DNA of 64,000 nt, taken from NCBI RefSeq assembly GCF_900116495.1, contig NZ_FPAY01000010.1, positions 143,235 through 207,234 of the forward strand, in the 5' to 3' direction. The DNA comes from Arthrobacter sp. ov118. Its GTDB lineage: Bacteria; Actinomycetota; Actinomycetes; Actinomycetales; Micrococcaceae. Every line of letters starts with the position of its first letter. The stretch's first letter is position 1. Below the pieces are notes generated by a model, which saw nothing but the letters and a program-made list of their open reading frames with translations, did not search any database and was not told the DNA's origin. Positions 8,409 through 17,193 of the stretch are shown one piece after another. A program made the position numbers and the translations under genes.

Positions 8409-8623
8409 GGATAAAGATTGCCACGGTGGGTGCCCCGTCGCCTAGTCGGTGCCGACACTCCGCCGGGTCGCGGGTTTCGGAATATCAAACAGTTCTTGTG
8501 CTAACCGGAAATTCGTGAGAGATTCACATAGATCACATTTGTAACAGCAATAACTTTTGTCACACTGGTAACAACACTTGTACCGGCTGACCACAGCGTT
8601 GCCGCTGAGAAGAGGATCTTTCA

Positions 8624-10024
8624 ATGACAACCTCACGTGCGTCACAGCACCACCCGAGGCCCAGCCTGCCGCTGATCGCGGCGACAACAGCGGCGCTGCC
8701 TGCCGTCGTGCTTTCCTCCCTGGCGGTTGCCCAGCCTGCCGCTGCGGAGCCCCGTGCGCGTGCCGTCCCGGCCACCCTCGCGGCCGCGATGCGCGCCCAG
8801 GCTAAGGCGGACGTGGCGACGTCCCTCAAGGGTGCGGTGATCCCCGCCGCTTCTGTCCCGGCAGCGCTGCCCAACGCCCTGCGCCCAACCCGGACGGCGG
8901 CTCCGGCCGAGTACACGATTGCCCGCGGTGACACCATCAGCGCCGTCGCCGGCCGCTATGGCCTGGACACCTACGCCGTGCTCAAGCTGAACAATCTGCA
9001 GGCGAACACGATCATCTACCCCGGCCAGAAGATCAAGCTGACGGGTTCGAAGGCGGCGCCGGCACCCACAGCATCCGCCTCAGCCACCGTCAAACCGGCC
9101 ACTGCCGCCTCCGGCACCGGCAGCGTGCACATCGTCAAGGCCGGCGACACCCTCAGTGCCATCGCTGCCCGCCACGGCGTTGGCCTTTCCCAGATCTTCA
9201 AGTGGAACGGGCTCGGCATGGGCTCCATCATCTACCCCGGCCAGAAGATCAAGCTCGGCGGCGGTTCCACTGCCACTACCCCTTCCAAGACTGCCCCGTC
9301 GGCGCCCGCCGCAACCCCGTCGGCACCCGCCACCACATCGGCCAGCTCCGGTTCCTACACGATCAAGGCCGGCGATACCCTCTCCGGCATTGCCGCCAGG
9401 AACGGCGTTCGACTCTCGGACGTCCTCTCCGCCAACCGGCTGACGATGTCGAGCATTATCTATCCGGGTCAGAAGCTCGTTATTCCCGGCGCGTCCACGA
9501 TCGCACCGGCTTCGAGCAAGCCTGCCGCAACCACGCCGCTGGTGCCCAGCACGTTCCTCGGGTTCACTTACCCGGCGGCCGTAGTGAGCTCGGCGAACCA
9601 GAACAAGGCACTGCTCAACGCTTCTCCGGTCCCCAGCCGCGAACAGATGAAATCGATCGTGGCGGACACTGCGCGGCGCATGGGCGTGGACGCCAGCCTG
9701 GCCCTCGCCTTCGCGTATCAGGAATCGGGCTTCAGCCAGCGAGCGGTGTCCCCTGCCAACGCGATCGGCACCATGCAGGTCATCCCGTCCTCCGGCCAGT
9801 GGGCCTCGGACCTGGTCGGGCGGAAACTGAACCTGCTGGATCCGTATGACAACGCCACTGCAGGAATCGCCATCATCCGCCAGCTGGTCAATTCGAGCCC
9901 GGATCTGGATACTGCGATCGCCGGCTATTACCAGGGTCAGTACTCGGTTAGCCAGAACGGCATGTTCGAGGACACCAAGGGGTATGTCGCCGCCATCAAG
10001 GCCAACCGGACGCTGTTCAGGTAG
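8624..10024 (+). CDS. Secreted LysM-repeat lytic transglycosylase
   Basis: Extracellular peptidoglycan hydrolase, 466 aa. A signal peptide (about 1-42, ending AQPAAA) is followed by three LysM domains at about 96-139, 168-211 and 245-288, each ending in an IIYPGQK-type signature and separated by Ala/Pro/Ser/Thr linkers. The C-terminal domain (about 336-466) is an SLT-type transglycosylase fold with the catalytic Glu in AYQESGFSQRAVS (about 367) and the GTMQV motif. LysM repeats bind GlcNAc of the wall. The 215-base upstream region shared with the divergent Rv2175c-type gene contains repeated GTAACA/GTCACA words but no recognisable riboswitch. A strong terminator follows. Confidence 0.93.
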   Translation: MTTSRASQHHPRPSLPLIAATTAALPAVVLSSLAVAQPAAAEPRARAVPATLAAAMRAQAKADVATSLKGAVIPAASVPAALPNALRPTRTAAPAEYTIARGDTISAVAGRYGLDTYAVLKLNNLQANTIIYPGQKIKLTGSKAAPAPTASASATVKPATAASGTGSVHIVKAGDTLSAIAARHGVGLSQIFKWNGLGMGSIIYPGQKIKLGGGSTATTPSKTAPSAPAATPSAPATTSASSGSYTIKAGDTLSGIAARNGVRLSDVLSANRLTMSSIIYPGQKLVIPGASTIAPASSKPAATTPLVPSTFLGFTYPAAVVSSANQNKALLNASPVPSREQMKSIVADTARRMGVDASLALAFAYQESGFSQRAVSPANAIGTMQVIPSSGQWASDLVGRKLNLLDPYDNATAGIAIIRQLVNSSPDLDTAIAGYYQGQYSVSQNGMFEDTKGYVAAIKANRTLFR

Positions 10025-10059
10025 GCACGCACGGCGCTTGACCACGGCGTTTGACGCTG

Positions 10060-10090
10060 CGGGCCCGGATCGCATGTTGATCCGGGCCCG
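10060..10090 (+). terminator. Terminator after the LysM gene
   Basis: Perfect 12-bp stem (10060-10071 with 10079-10090), 7-base loop, followed by TTTCTGT. It separates the LysM gene from the kinase gene on the same strand. Confidence 0.85.
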
Positions 10091-10117
10091 TTTCTGTCCA
10101 ACGACTACGATTGTAGG

Positions 10118-12265
10118 GTGCAAGAATACGTGTCGGACACTCTCGTCGGGAACCTGGTGGATAACCGCTACCAGGTTCAATCCAGGCTTGCCCGCGGCGG
10201 CATGTCCACCGTGTACCTCGCCACGGACCAGCGTTTGGAGCGCGATGTGGCACTAAAAGTGCTGCACCCCCACCTGGCCGACGATCCTCAGTTCCTGCAC
10301 CGGCTGGGACGCGAAGCCAAAGCTGCCGCCCGGCTCTCCCACCCCCACGTGGTGGGTGTCCTGGACCAGGGCGAGGACGGCCGGCTCGCGTACCTCGTCA
10401 TGGAGTTCATCAAGGGCCACACGCTGCGCGACGTCCTCAAAGAGAAGGGCGCCCTGTCACCGAGGCTGGCCCTGGCCCTGATCGATCCCGTCGTCGAGGG
10501 GCTCGGGGCCGCACACGCTGCTGGAATGATCCACCGCGACATCAAGCCGGAAAACGTCCTGATCGCCGACGACGGCCGGATCAAGCTCGGCGACTTCGGC
10601 CTGGCGCGCGCCATCTCGACGTCCACGAGCACCGGGGCCCTGATCGGGACTGTCGCCTACCTCTCCCCCGAGCTTGTCCTGGGCAAGCAGGCGGACGCCC
10701 GCAGCGACATCTACTCGGTAGGGATCATGCTCTACGAAATGATCACCGGCCGGCAGCCGTTCGACGGTGAGGTGCCCATCCAGGTCGCCTACCAGCACGT
10801 CAACTCCACCGTGGGGCCTCCGTCCGCGCACGTGCCCGGACTGGCCGCGGAGATCGACGAACTCGTCCAGTGGTGCACCGACAGGGACCCGGACAAGCGC
10901 CCCGTCGACGGCGGTGCCCTGTTGTCCGAACTCCGTCATATCAGGACAAACCTCAGCGACGCCGAGCTTGACCTCCAGCCGCCGGCGGCCATCCGCAGCA
11001 TCCTGCCGCCAGCCGCCCCGCCCGCCAGACAGCCCGGCGGTACCGCTCCGGCGCCGGACGCGCAGGAGACTGCATACAAGCAGCCCCCTGACGGGATGCC
11101 AACCGAAGTCTATGGCGGCCTCCAGCAGCCCACGGAGATGATCTCCCGCCACAGCGGCAACCCGACCACCGTGATGAGCAACGCCCCGCGGCGTCCCGCT
11201 TACGGGCCGTTGTCCCCTCCGGAGGAGTCGGCGTACCAGGACGGCCCCGGGTATGGCGCGCCGCAGGACGTTGCAACGGCGCCCAGCAAGCGCGTTCAGC
11301 GCAAGCTGGAGAAGGACGAAGTCAAGGCGCGCCAGCGCGCTGCGGCCACGCCCACCAAGACGCTGCACGAAGGAAACCCCCGACGCCGCGGGCTGCTGTG
11401 GATTGTCCTGCTGGTGGTCGCGGCGCTGCTCGCCGCCGCCGCCGGCTGGTTCTTTGGCATGGGTCCCGGTTCGCCGGGGACGATTCCCCCCGTGGCCAAC
11501 AAGACCGTTGCACAGGCTCAGGACCTGCTGCGCACTGCCGGGTTCCAGTCCACCGTCAAAGACGTCTTCAACGACGACGTCTCGCCCGGCCTGGTGGTCA
11601 GTTCCGAGCCCAAAGCCGGCGAGGTCATTCGGAAATTCCAGCCTGTGTCCCTCGCCGTTTCCAAGGGCCCGGAATTGTTCCCGCTGGCAGAGCTCACCGG
11701 CAAATCCCTGGACGAGGCCAAGACAACCCTCAACGGCGCCCACATGGCCCTCGGCCCGATCACCGAGAAGTTCGATGAGACGGCCCCTGCCGGGACAGTT
11801 CTGGCCCAGGCGCCGGGCAGCGGCAACCCGGTCAGGCACGGGACGCCGGTGGCCCTGACCGTGTCTAAGGGTCCACAGCCCATCCCGGTTCCGGATGTCC
11901 GGGGCCAGGAGCAGGATGCCGCCGTGAGCGCCCTCGAGGCGGCAGGACTGAAGGCCGTCGTCGCCCCGGAGCGGGTCAATGACCGGAAGGTCCCCAAGGG
12001 TTCAGTGGTTGCCCAGGATCCGGCCTCCGGCAACCTGACCAAGGGCGGAGCCGTGACGCTGACCATTTCCGATGGCCCGAAGCTCGTGGACGTCCCGAGC
12101 TTCATCGGGAAGCAGGCCACAGAAGCCCAAGATGCCCTTGAAAAGCTCGGATTCAAGGTCCAGATCGATGAAATCCTGGGCGGATTCTTCGGCACAGTCC
12201 GCGCCCAGGACCCCGTCAACACGAAAGTCCCGGAAGGTTCGACCATCACACTGACCGTAGTCTGA
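10118..12265 (+). CDS. pknL: PASTA-domain Ser/Thr protein kinase (PknL-type)
   Basis: Membrane receptor kinase of 715 aa. The kinase domain (about 17-275) shows the Gly-rich loop LARGGMSTVYLA, the VALKVL lysine, the catalytic HRDIKPENVL and DFGLA, then an activation loop rich in Thr and Ser. A juxtamembrane Pro-rich linker is followed by one membrane helix (about 425-447). Four extracellular PASTA repeats run from about 455 to the end and probably sense muropeptides or lipid II. The start is GTG; an in-frame GTG four codons later is an alternative. M. tuberculosis PknL at this locus lacks PASTA domains, so this longer form resembles that of corynebacteria. Likely partners are wall-growth proteins. 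Confidence 0.93.
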   Translation: MQEYVSDTLVGNLVDNRYQVQSRLARGGMSTVYLATDQRLERDVALKVLHPHLADDPQFLHRLGREAKAAARLSHPHVVGVLDQGEDGRLAYLVMEFIKGHTLRDVLKEKGALSPRLALALIDPVVEGLGAAHAAGMIHRDIKPENVLIADDGRIKLGDFGLARAISTSTSTGALIGTVAYLSPELVLGKQADARSDIYSVGIMLYEMITGRQPFDGEVPIQVAYQHVNSTVGPPSAHVPGLAAEIDELVQWCTDRDPDKRPVDGGALLSELRHIRTNLSDAELDLQPPAAIRSILPPAAPPARQPGGTAPAPDAQETAYKQPPDGMPTEVYGGLQQPTEMISRHSGNPTTVMSNAPRRPAYGPLSPPEESAYQDGPGYGAPQDVATAPSKRVQRKLEKDEVKARQRAAATPTKTLHEGNPRRRGLLWIVLLVVAALLAAAAGWFFGMGPGSPGTIPPVANKTVAQAQDLLRTAGFQSTVKDVFNDDVSPGLVVSSEPKAGEVIRKFQPVSLAVSKGPELFPLAELTGKSLDEAKTTLNGAHMALGPITEKFDETAPAGTVLAQAPGSGNPVRHGTPVALTVSKGPQPIPVPDVRGQEQDAAVSALEAAGLKAVVAPERVNDRKVPKGSVVAQDPASGNLTKGGAVTLTISDGPKLVDVPSFIGKQATEAQDALEKLGFKVQIDEILGGFFGTVRAQDPVNTKVPEGSTITLTVV

Positions 12266-12285
12266 GCGTCGTCGGTCTCACCGCA

Positions 12286-12330
12286 CAAAGAAGCTCCGCC
12301 CGGCTGGTGCAGCCGGGCGGAGCTTCTTTG
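12286..12330. terminator. Bidirectional terminator between pknL and aroG
   Basis: Perfect 20-bp stem (12286-12305 with 12311-12330) and a 5-base loop between two convergent genes. The arms begin with CAAAG and end with CTTTG, so a T-rich end is present on both strands. Confidence 0.92.
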
Positions 12331-12357
12331 TCAGGTGTCAGTGCGGGCGGCAGCGCG

Positions 12358-13749
12358 TCAGCGCTTGGCGAGCGCGCCTGCCACCAGGAACGCCATCTCC
12401 AGGGACTGCATGTGGTTCAGGCGCGGATCGCAGACTGACTCATACCGGTCCAGGAACGCTTCCTGGTCGATCGGGTCGGCTCCGCCGAGGCATTCGGCGA
12501 CGTCGTCACCCGTCATCTCCACGTGCAGGCCGCCGGGAACGGTGCCGAGCGCGTGGTGGACCTCAAAGAATCCGCGCACTTCGTCGATGACGTCGTCGAA
12601 GTTGCGGGTCTTGTAGCCGTTGGGCGAGGTGACCGTGTTGCCGTGCATGGGGTCGGTGACCCACAGGACCTGCGCACCTGAGGCGGTGACGCGCTCGACG
12701 ACCGCCGGGAGCTTTTCGCGGATGTTACCGGCGCCCATGCGGGTGATGAAGGTCAGCCGGCCCGGCTCCCGGTCCGGATCCAGCTTGTCGATCAGCCGCA
12801 GGGCGTCGTCGCCGCTCGTCGACGGGCCAAGCTTTACGCCGATGGGATTGCGGACCCGGGATAGGAAATCAACGTGCGCGTTATCCAGTTCGCGGGTGCG
12901 CTCCCCGATCCACAGGAAGTGTGCGGAAGTGTCATACGGCAGTCCGGTGCGCGAGTCGATGCGGGTCAGGGCGCGCTCGTAATCTAGCAGCAGGGCCTCG
13001 TGGCTCGCGTAGAACTCCACGCGCTTGAGCGCTTCAAAGTCGGCGCCGCAGGAGTCCATGAATTTGATGGCGCGGTCGATGTCCCGGGCCAGCGACTCGT
13101 AGCGGGCGTGGGCCGGGTTCTCGGTGAAGCCTTTGTTCCACTGGTGCACCAGGCGCAAGTCCGCGAAGCCGCCTTGCGTGAACGCACGGATCAGGTTCAG
13201 CGTGGAGGCCGAGGTGTGGTAGGCCCTGAGCATCCGGCCGGCATCATGCGCGCGGGAGTCGGGGGTGAAGTCGTAGCCGTTGACGATGTCGCCGCGGTAG
13301 GCCGGGAGGGTAACGCCGTCGCGGGTTTCATCGTTGGAGGAGCGGGGCTTGGCGAACTGGCCAGCCATGCGGCCCATCTTGATGACCGGCATGGCCGCAC
13401 CGTACGTGAGCACTACGGCCATCTGCAGGATGGTCCGGACGCGGGCACTGATCTTGTCCGCCGTCGCCGCCTCGAAGGTCTCGGCGCAGTCCCCGCCCTG
13501 AAGCAGGAAGGCCTTGCCCTGCGCGGCGGCGGCAAGCCGTTCGCGGAGGATGTCCACTTCGCCGGCAAACACCAGGGGCGGGAGGACGGAGAGTTCCTTG
13601 ACGGACGCCTTGAAAACAGCCGGGTCCGACCACGTGGGCTGCTGCGAGGCCGGCAGATCCCGCCAGTTGTCCAGTCCGGGATAGTTGGCGGCTCCGCTTT
13701 GGGCGGTGCTGGTCAGCGGGGAAACTGGTTTCTCAGATAGCTGGGTCAC
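12358..13749 (-). CDS. aroG: Class II 3-deoxy-7-phosphoheptulonate (DAHP) synthase
   Basis: First enzyme of the shikimate pathway: joins phosphoenolpyruvate and erythrose 4-phosphate. It is 463 aa, normal for the plant/actinobacterial class II family. Seen: LLQGGDCAETF (metal-binding Cys), VIKMGRMAGQFAKPRS, RMLRAYHTSASTLNL, and WVTDPMHGNT towards the C-terminus. It lies between pknL and the acyltransferase gene, as in mycobacteria (Rv2178c). The tyrA gene of this window (33 kb) acts further down the same pathway. Confidence 0.96.
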   Translation of the reverse strand: MTQLSEKPVSPLTSTAQSGAANYPGLDNWRDLPASQQPTWSDPAVFKASVKELSVLPPLVFAGEVDILRERLAAAAQGKAFLLQGGDCAETFEAATADKISARVRTILQMAVVLTYGAAMPVIKMGRMAGQFAKPRSSNDETRDGVTLPAYRGDIVNGYDFTPDSRAHDAGRMLRAYHTSASTLNLIRAFTQGGFADLRLVHQWNKGFTENPAHARYESLARDIDRAIKFMDSCGADFEALKRVEFYASHEALLLDYERALTRIDSRTGLPYDTSAHFLWIGERTRELDNAHVDFLSRVRNPIGVKLGPSTSGDDALRLIDKLDPDREPGRLTFITRMGAGNIREKLPAVVERVTASGAQVLWVTDPMHGNTVTSPNGYKTRNFDDVIDEVRGFFEVHHALGTVPGGLHVEMTGDDVAECLGGADPIDQEAFLDRYESVCDPRLNHMQSLEMAFLVAGALAKR

Positions 13750-13871
13750 CCTCTAAGGATAGTTGTCCCGAGGGTGTTCGGCGGCCCCGCCTGTCATTGA
13801 CAGCCGCGGTAGCGTCACATGGCGCCAGGCCAAGCTGCCAAGACGGCTGGCGGGACGCCAGCGCCCAGCGC

Positions 13872-14687
13872 TCACGCCGAGCCGGGGGCTTCCGGTTCGT
13901 CCTCCCCCGCCGCCGTCGCGCCGCGGTCCGGGGACGGTTCTTCTGCTGTTTCTGAAGCCGTGGCTGCAGCTGCCTCCCGGGCCAGGTCCGCGGTTGCATC
14001 CTGCGTTTTACGGGCCAGACGGAGCTTCACGACAGCGGCGTACTCGTCCACGTATTCCTGCCCGGACAGCCGCATGAGCTCGTACATGATCTCGTCGGTC
14101 ACCGAACGCTGGATCAGCCTGTCGTCTTCCATCCCGTAATACCGGCTGAAGTCCAGCGGCTCGCCGAAGATCATGCCGATGCGCCGAATGTTGGGCACGC
14201 GCTTGCCGATCGGCTGGACCTTGTCAGTTCCGATCATCGCCACGGGGATGACGGGGACCCGGGCCTGCAGCGCGAGGCGGGCAACGCCGACCTTGCCCCG
14301 GTAGAGGTGCCCGTCGGGGCTGCGGGTGCCCTCGGGATAGATGCCCAGGAGGGAACCGTTCCTGAGGACGTCCATGCCGGCGTTGAGGGACAGCGCGGAC
14401 GCGGCACCCCCGGACCTGTCCATGGGGAGCTGGTTGGTGAGCCGGAAGAAGGCCGCGGTCAGCTTGCCCTTGATCCCGGTGCCGGTGAAGTATTCGGCTT
14501 TCGCCAGGAACACGACCGGCCGCGGCACCATGACGGGCATGAAAATGGAATCCGAGAAGGAGAGGTGGTTCGAGGCCAGGATGGCGGCGCCTTCGGCCGG
14601 AACGTTGTCGAGGCCCTTGACCCAGGGCCGGAACAGCAGCCTAAGAACCGGGCCCAGGACAAATGTCTTGACGAACCAATAGAACAA
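13872..14687 (-). CDS. PlsC-family 1-acylglycerol-3-phosphate acyltransferase
   Basis: Membrane-associated acyltransferase that adds a fatty acyl chain to a glycerolipid or related acceptor. I place the start at TTG 14687, eight bases after a GGAGAGG site, giving 271 aa. The open frame continues far upstream but loses coding character there. Motifs: the NHLSFSDS catalytic HX4D box, the QLPMDRSGG region, YPEGTRSPDG and VPVIPVAMIG. The tail after about residue 225 is Ala/Glu-rich and disordered. Rv2182c occupies the same position in M. tuberculosis. The exact acceptor (lysophosphatidate or a glycolipid) is not decided by the sequence. A hydrolase operon is divergent from it. Confidence 0.9.
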   Translation of the reverse strand: MFYWFVKTFVLGPVLRLLFRPWVKGLDNVPAEGAAILASNHLSFSDSIFMPVMVPRPVVFLAKAEYFTGTGIKGKLTAAFFRLTNQLPMDRSGGAASALSLNAGMDVLRNGSLLGIYPEGTRSPDGHLYRGKVGVARLALQARVPVIPVAMIGTDKVQPIGKRVPNIRRIGMIFGEPLDFSRYYGMEDDRLIQRSVTDEIMYELMRLSGQEYVDEYAAVVKLRLARKTQDATADLAREAAAATASETAEEPSPDRGATAAGEDEPEAPGSA

Positions 14688-14801
14688 CTTGGCGACCTCT
14701 CCGGAAAGCGTCTGGCCGGCCGCCCGAATCGGGTCCGGCCAGGACTTCAATGGACACCTTACTCTAGTGAGTTTTGCCGCCAAGGGTGACACGATGGGCT
14801 C

Positions 14802-15602
14802 ATGACTGAAAGCAGCATGTTCCCGGCGCCGGCCGCTTTCAGCTACCCCGGCCACGGCCCCAAAGCCCGGATCGGCGTGGCCATCTGCCACGGCTTTACC
14901 GGCAGCCCCCACAGCATCCTGCCATGGGCCGAGCACCTCGCCGCCGAGGGGTTCGCGGTGTCGGTCCCGCTGCTGCCCGGGCACGGCACCCACTGGCGGG
15001 ACCTGGCCCGGCAGAACTGGCACGACTGGTACAGGGGCTTTGAAACGGCCTACCTGGACCTGGCCGCCCGCACCAGCGACTGCTATGTCGCGGGCCTCTC
15101 CATGGGCGGCACGATCGCCCTGCGTACCGCAGCCCGCCACACGGTCGCCGGAGTGGCCGCGGTCAATCCCGGACTGAGCTTTTACGACCGCAGGGTCAGG
15201 ATTGTCGGACTGCTCAAGTACTTCCAACGGACCACGCCGCCGCTTCAAGAGGAAAATTCCACGGCGTCCGCCACCGACGACGGCGACTACTCCGTGACGC
15301 CGCTGGCGGCCGTCCACCAGTTGAGCCGGTTGTTCTCCGCGACGCTCCGCCAGCTTCCGGCCGTCCGGTGCCCCGTCCTGGTCTTCAAGTCCGATACCGA
15401 CGCCGTGGTGCCGCCGTCGTCCCTCGAACTGCTGCGCAGGCGCCTCGGGTCCCGGGACCTCAGCGTGGTCCGCCTCCCGGGCAGCGGTCATGTTGCAACC
15501 CTGGACGTTGATGCGCCGCTACTCTTTGAGGAATCAGCCCGATTCTTCCTTCAGCACGCCCGCTCCACCACGCCGCCCGCAGCCACCTCGGAGAACCCAT
15601 GA
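14802..15602 (+). CDS. Alpha/beta hydrolase, esterase/lipase type (first of a tandem pair)
   Basis: A 266-aa serine hydrolase resembling carboxylesterases and monoacylglycerol lipases. The oxyanion region is CHGFTGSPHS, the nucleophile elbow GLSMGG (Ser about 105), an acidic residue follows in FKSDTDAVV, and the catalytic His is in GSGHVATLD. No signal peptide, so probably cytoplasmic. It is the first gene of a three-gene operon and overlaps the next start by four bases (ATGA). The next gene is a clear paralogue. The divergent PlsC gene suggests lipid or acyl-ester turnover, but the substrate is unknown. Confidence 0.9.
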   Translation: MTESSMFPAPAAFSYPGHGPKARIGVAICHGFTGSPHSILPWAEHLAAEGFAVSVPLLPGHGTHWRDLARQNWHDWYRGFETAYLDLAARTSDCYVAGLSMGGTIALRTAARHTVAGVAAVNPGLSFYDRRVRIVGLLKYFQRTTPPLQEENSTASATDDGDYSVTPLAAVHQLSRLFSATLRQLPAVRCPVLVFKSDTDAVVPPSSLELLRRRLGSRDLSVVRLPGSGHVATLDVDAPLLFEESARFFLQHARSTTPPAATSENP

Positions 15603-16408
15603 ACATCCTCCCGGACCATTCGCCGTTCAGCAGCCCGTTCACTGGCACCGGTCCCCGGGCCGGCGTCGTGGTGTGCCACGGTTTCACCGGCAGCCCGCAC
15701 GGCGTGCGGGACTGGGCGCAGTCCCTGGCTGGCGCCGGATTCGCCGTCCGGCTGCCCCTGCTGCCCGGACACGGAACGAGCTGGCAGGATCTGGCCAGGA
15801 CCCGCTGGCAGGACTGGCACGGCGCGGTAGACGCGGCGTACCTTGAGCTGGCGGAAGAATGCGAAGTCGTGGTCATGGCGGGACTGTCCATGGGCGGGGC
15901 CCTGGCGCTGCGAATTGCCGCCACCCGCCCCGTTGCGGGGGTTGTCGCAGTGAACCCCGGACTCGTCATCGATGACCGCCGCGCCCCCATGGCCGGTTAC
16001 TTGAGGTTTGTCCTCAAGAGCACGCCCGCGATCGCCAATGACATCCTCAAACCTGACGCGGATGAGTGCGCCTATCCGCGGACACCGGTGGCGGCAGCGC
16101 ACGAACTCAACAAGATGTTCAAGGACACCGTGAGACTGCTGCCGCGCATCACGGCACCCGTCCGGGTCTACCGTTCCACCGTGGACCACGTGGTTTCCGA
16201 GTCCAGCATGAGAGCGCTGCGACGCGGGCTGACCCATTCCCCGCTCGAGGTGGTCCAGCTGGAAAACAGCTACCACGTAGCTACGATGGACAACGACGCG
16301 CCCGAAATCTTCCGCGGCACGGCCGAATTCGTCCGGTCCGTGACGACCTCTGTCAGTTCGGACTCGGACTCCGCCAGCGCCACCCGGAAGGACACGGCCA
16401 ATGACTAA
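15599..16408 (+). CDS. Alpha/beta hydrolase, esterase/lipase type (second of a tandem pair)
   Basis: A 269-aa paralogue of the preceding protein, aligning along its full length: the same CHGFTGSPHG, LLPGHGT, GLSMGG and VAVNPGL blocks. The acidic residue is in YRSTVDHVV and the His in NSYHVATMD. The tail after about residue 250 is Ser/Asp-rich. The two genes arose by tandem duplication and have diverged enough to suggest different acyl chains or esters (inference). Its end overlaps the next reading frame by eight bases. Confidence 0.9.
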   Translation: MNILPDHSPFSSPFTGTGPRAGVVVCHGFTGSPHGVRDWAQSLAGAGFAVRLPLLPGHGTSWQDLARTRWQDWHGAVDAAYLELAEECEVVVMAGLSMGGALALRIAATRPVAGVVAVNPGLVIDDRRAPMAGYLRFVLKSTPAIANDILKPDADECAYPRTPVAAAHELNKMFKDTVRLLPRITAPVRVYRSTVDHVVSESSMRALRRGLTHSPLEVVQLENSYHVATMDNDAPEIFRGTAEFVRSVTTSVSSDSDSASATRKDTAND

Positions 16409-17141
16409 GCCGGACCCCGACGTCCCCGATCCGGAAACTCCGGACCCGGATCCAGCAGACACCCGCGCCCCGGACACGGACGCTGACATGGACGCTTCGG
16501 GCGCGCGTCCAACCAATGACGGCGCAACCGATGACGACGCCGTCTGGCTGGATCTCGTCGCCAGGCTTCAGGGCGTCGGGGACGGCACGGACGAGGCCGC
16601 GCCCGGCTGGCCGGACGAGCACGGCCCTGCGGGCGGCGAAACGGACAGCAGCGGTAGAAGCAACAGCGGTAAAGACAGCACCGGAACAGACAGCGCCGGC
16701 GGCGCCGACAGGGCCGGCGGGACCGCCTCAACTGCCAGGACGTTCCGTGACTTTGACCCGCTGGGTCTCGCTGGCGCCGCCCCCAAGGAACCTTCCGCCG
16801 CGGAACGGCTGCGGCAGGCCGGCGGGGAACCTGGTGCCGTGGCCGGGGACGAGGGACCGGACTCGGCCTCTGGCCCGCGCGACTACGAGCCTGAGGACGA
16901 CGACGGTGCCTTCGTCCCGGAGGTCCCGCCCAGTCTGGCGGGAGCAGATCCGCTGACCGTCCTTGCCTGGATCGGTGCCGTGGGCGGGCCTGTGGCGCTC
17001 GTCCTCTCGGCAATGTTCTGGCGCTCGGCTCCGCTGCTGGCGATCCTTGGCATGGTGGCCGCGTTTGCGGCCTCGGTGGTGTTCCTGATCATGAAACTGC
17101 CGGGCGAGAAGGACGAAAACGACGACGGTGCGCGCGTCTAG
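16401..17141 (+). CDS. Hypothetical acidic protein with two C-terminal membrane helices
   Basis: A 246-aa protein I cannot assign to a named family. The first 180 residues are strongly acidic and rich in Asp, Pro, Gly and Thr, with a short ordered patch DDAVWLDLVARLQ (about 45-58) and another around FRDFDPLGL (about 113). The C-terminal 60 residues hold two membrane helices (LTVLAWIGAVGGPVALVLS and LLAILGMVAAFAASVVFLIM) and a charged end. The start is chosen at ATG 16401, inside the end of the second hydrolase gene. Being the last gene of that operon, it may anchor or regulate the hydrolases, which is speculation. Confidence 0.8.
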   Translation: MTKPDPDVPDPETPDPDPADTRAPDTDADMDASGARPTNDGATDDDAVWLDLVARLQGVGDGTDEAAPGWPDEHGPAGGETDSSGRSNSGKDSTGTDSAGGADRAGGTASTARTFRDFDPLGLAGAAPKEPSAAERLRQAGGEPGAVAGDEGPDSASGPRDYEPEDDDGAFVPEVPPSLAGADPLTVLAWIGAVGGPVALVLSAMFWRSAPLLAILGMVAAFAASVVFLIMKLPGEKDENDDGARV

Positions 17142-17193
17142 GCTCCCCCGTTCGCTCCGCGGTGGGTTCGTCTGCTGTTCCGTCTAGAGTTGC

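Noticed and set aside
8409..8623. Possible c-di-AMP riboswitch or CRP site before the LysM gene
   Set aside because: The conserved ydaO-type core could not be found, and the GTGA/TCAC dyad near 8514 has a 5-base instead of a 6-base spacer.
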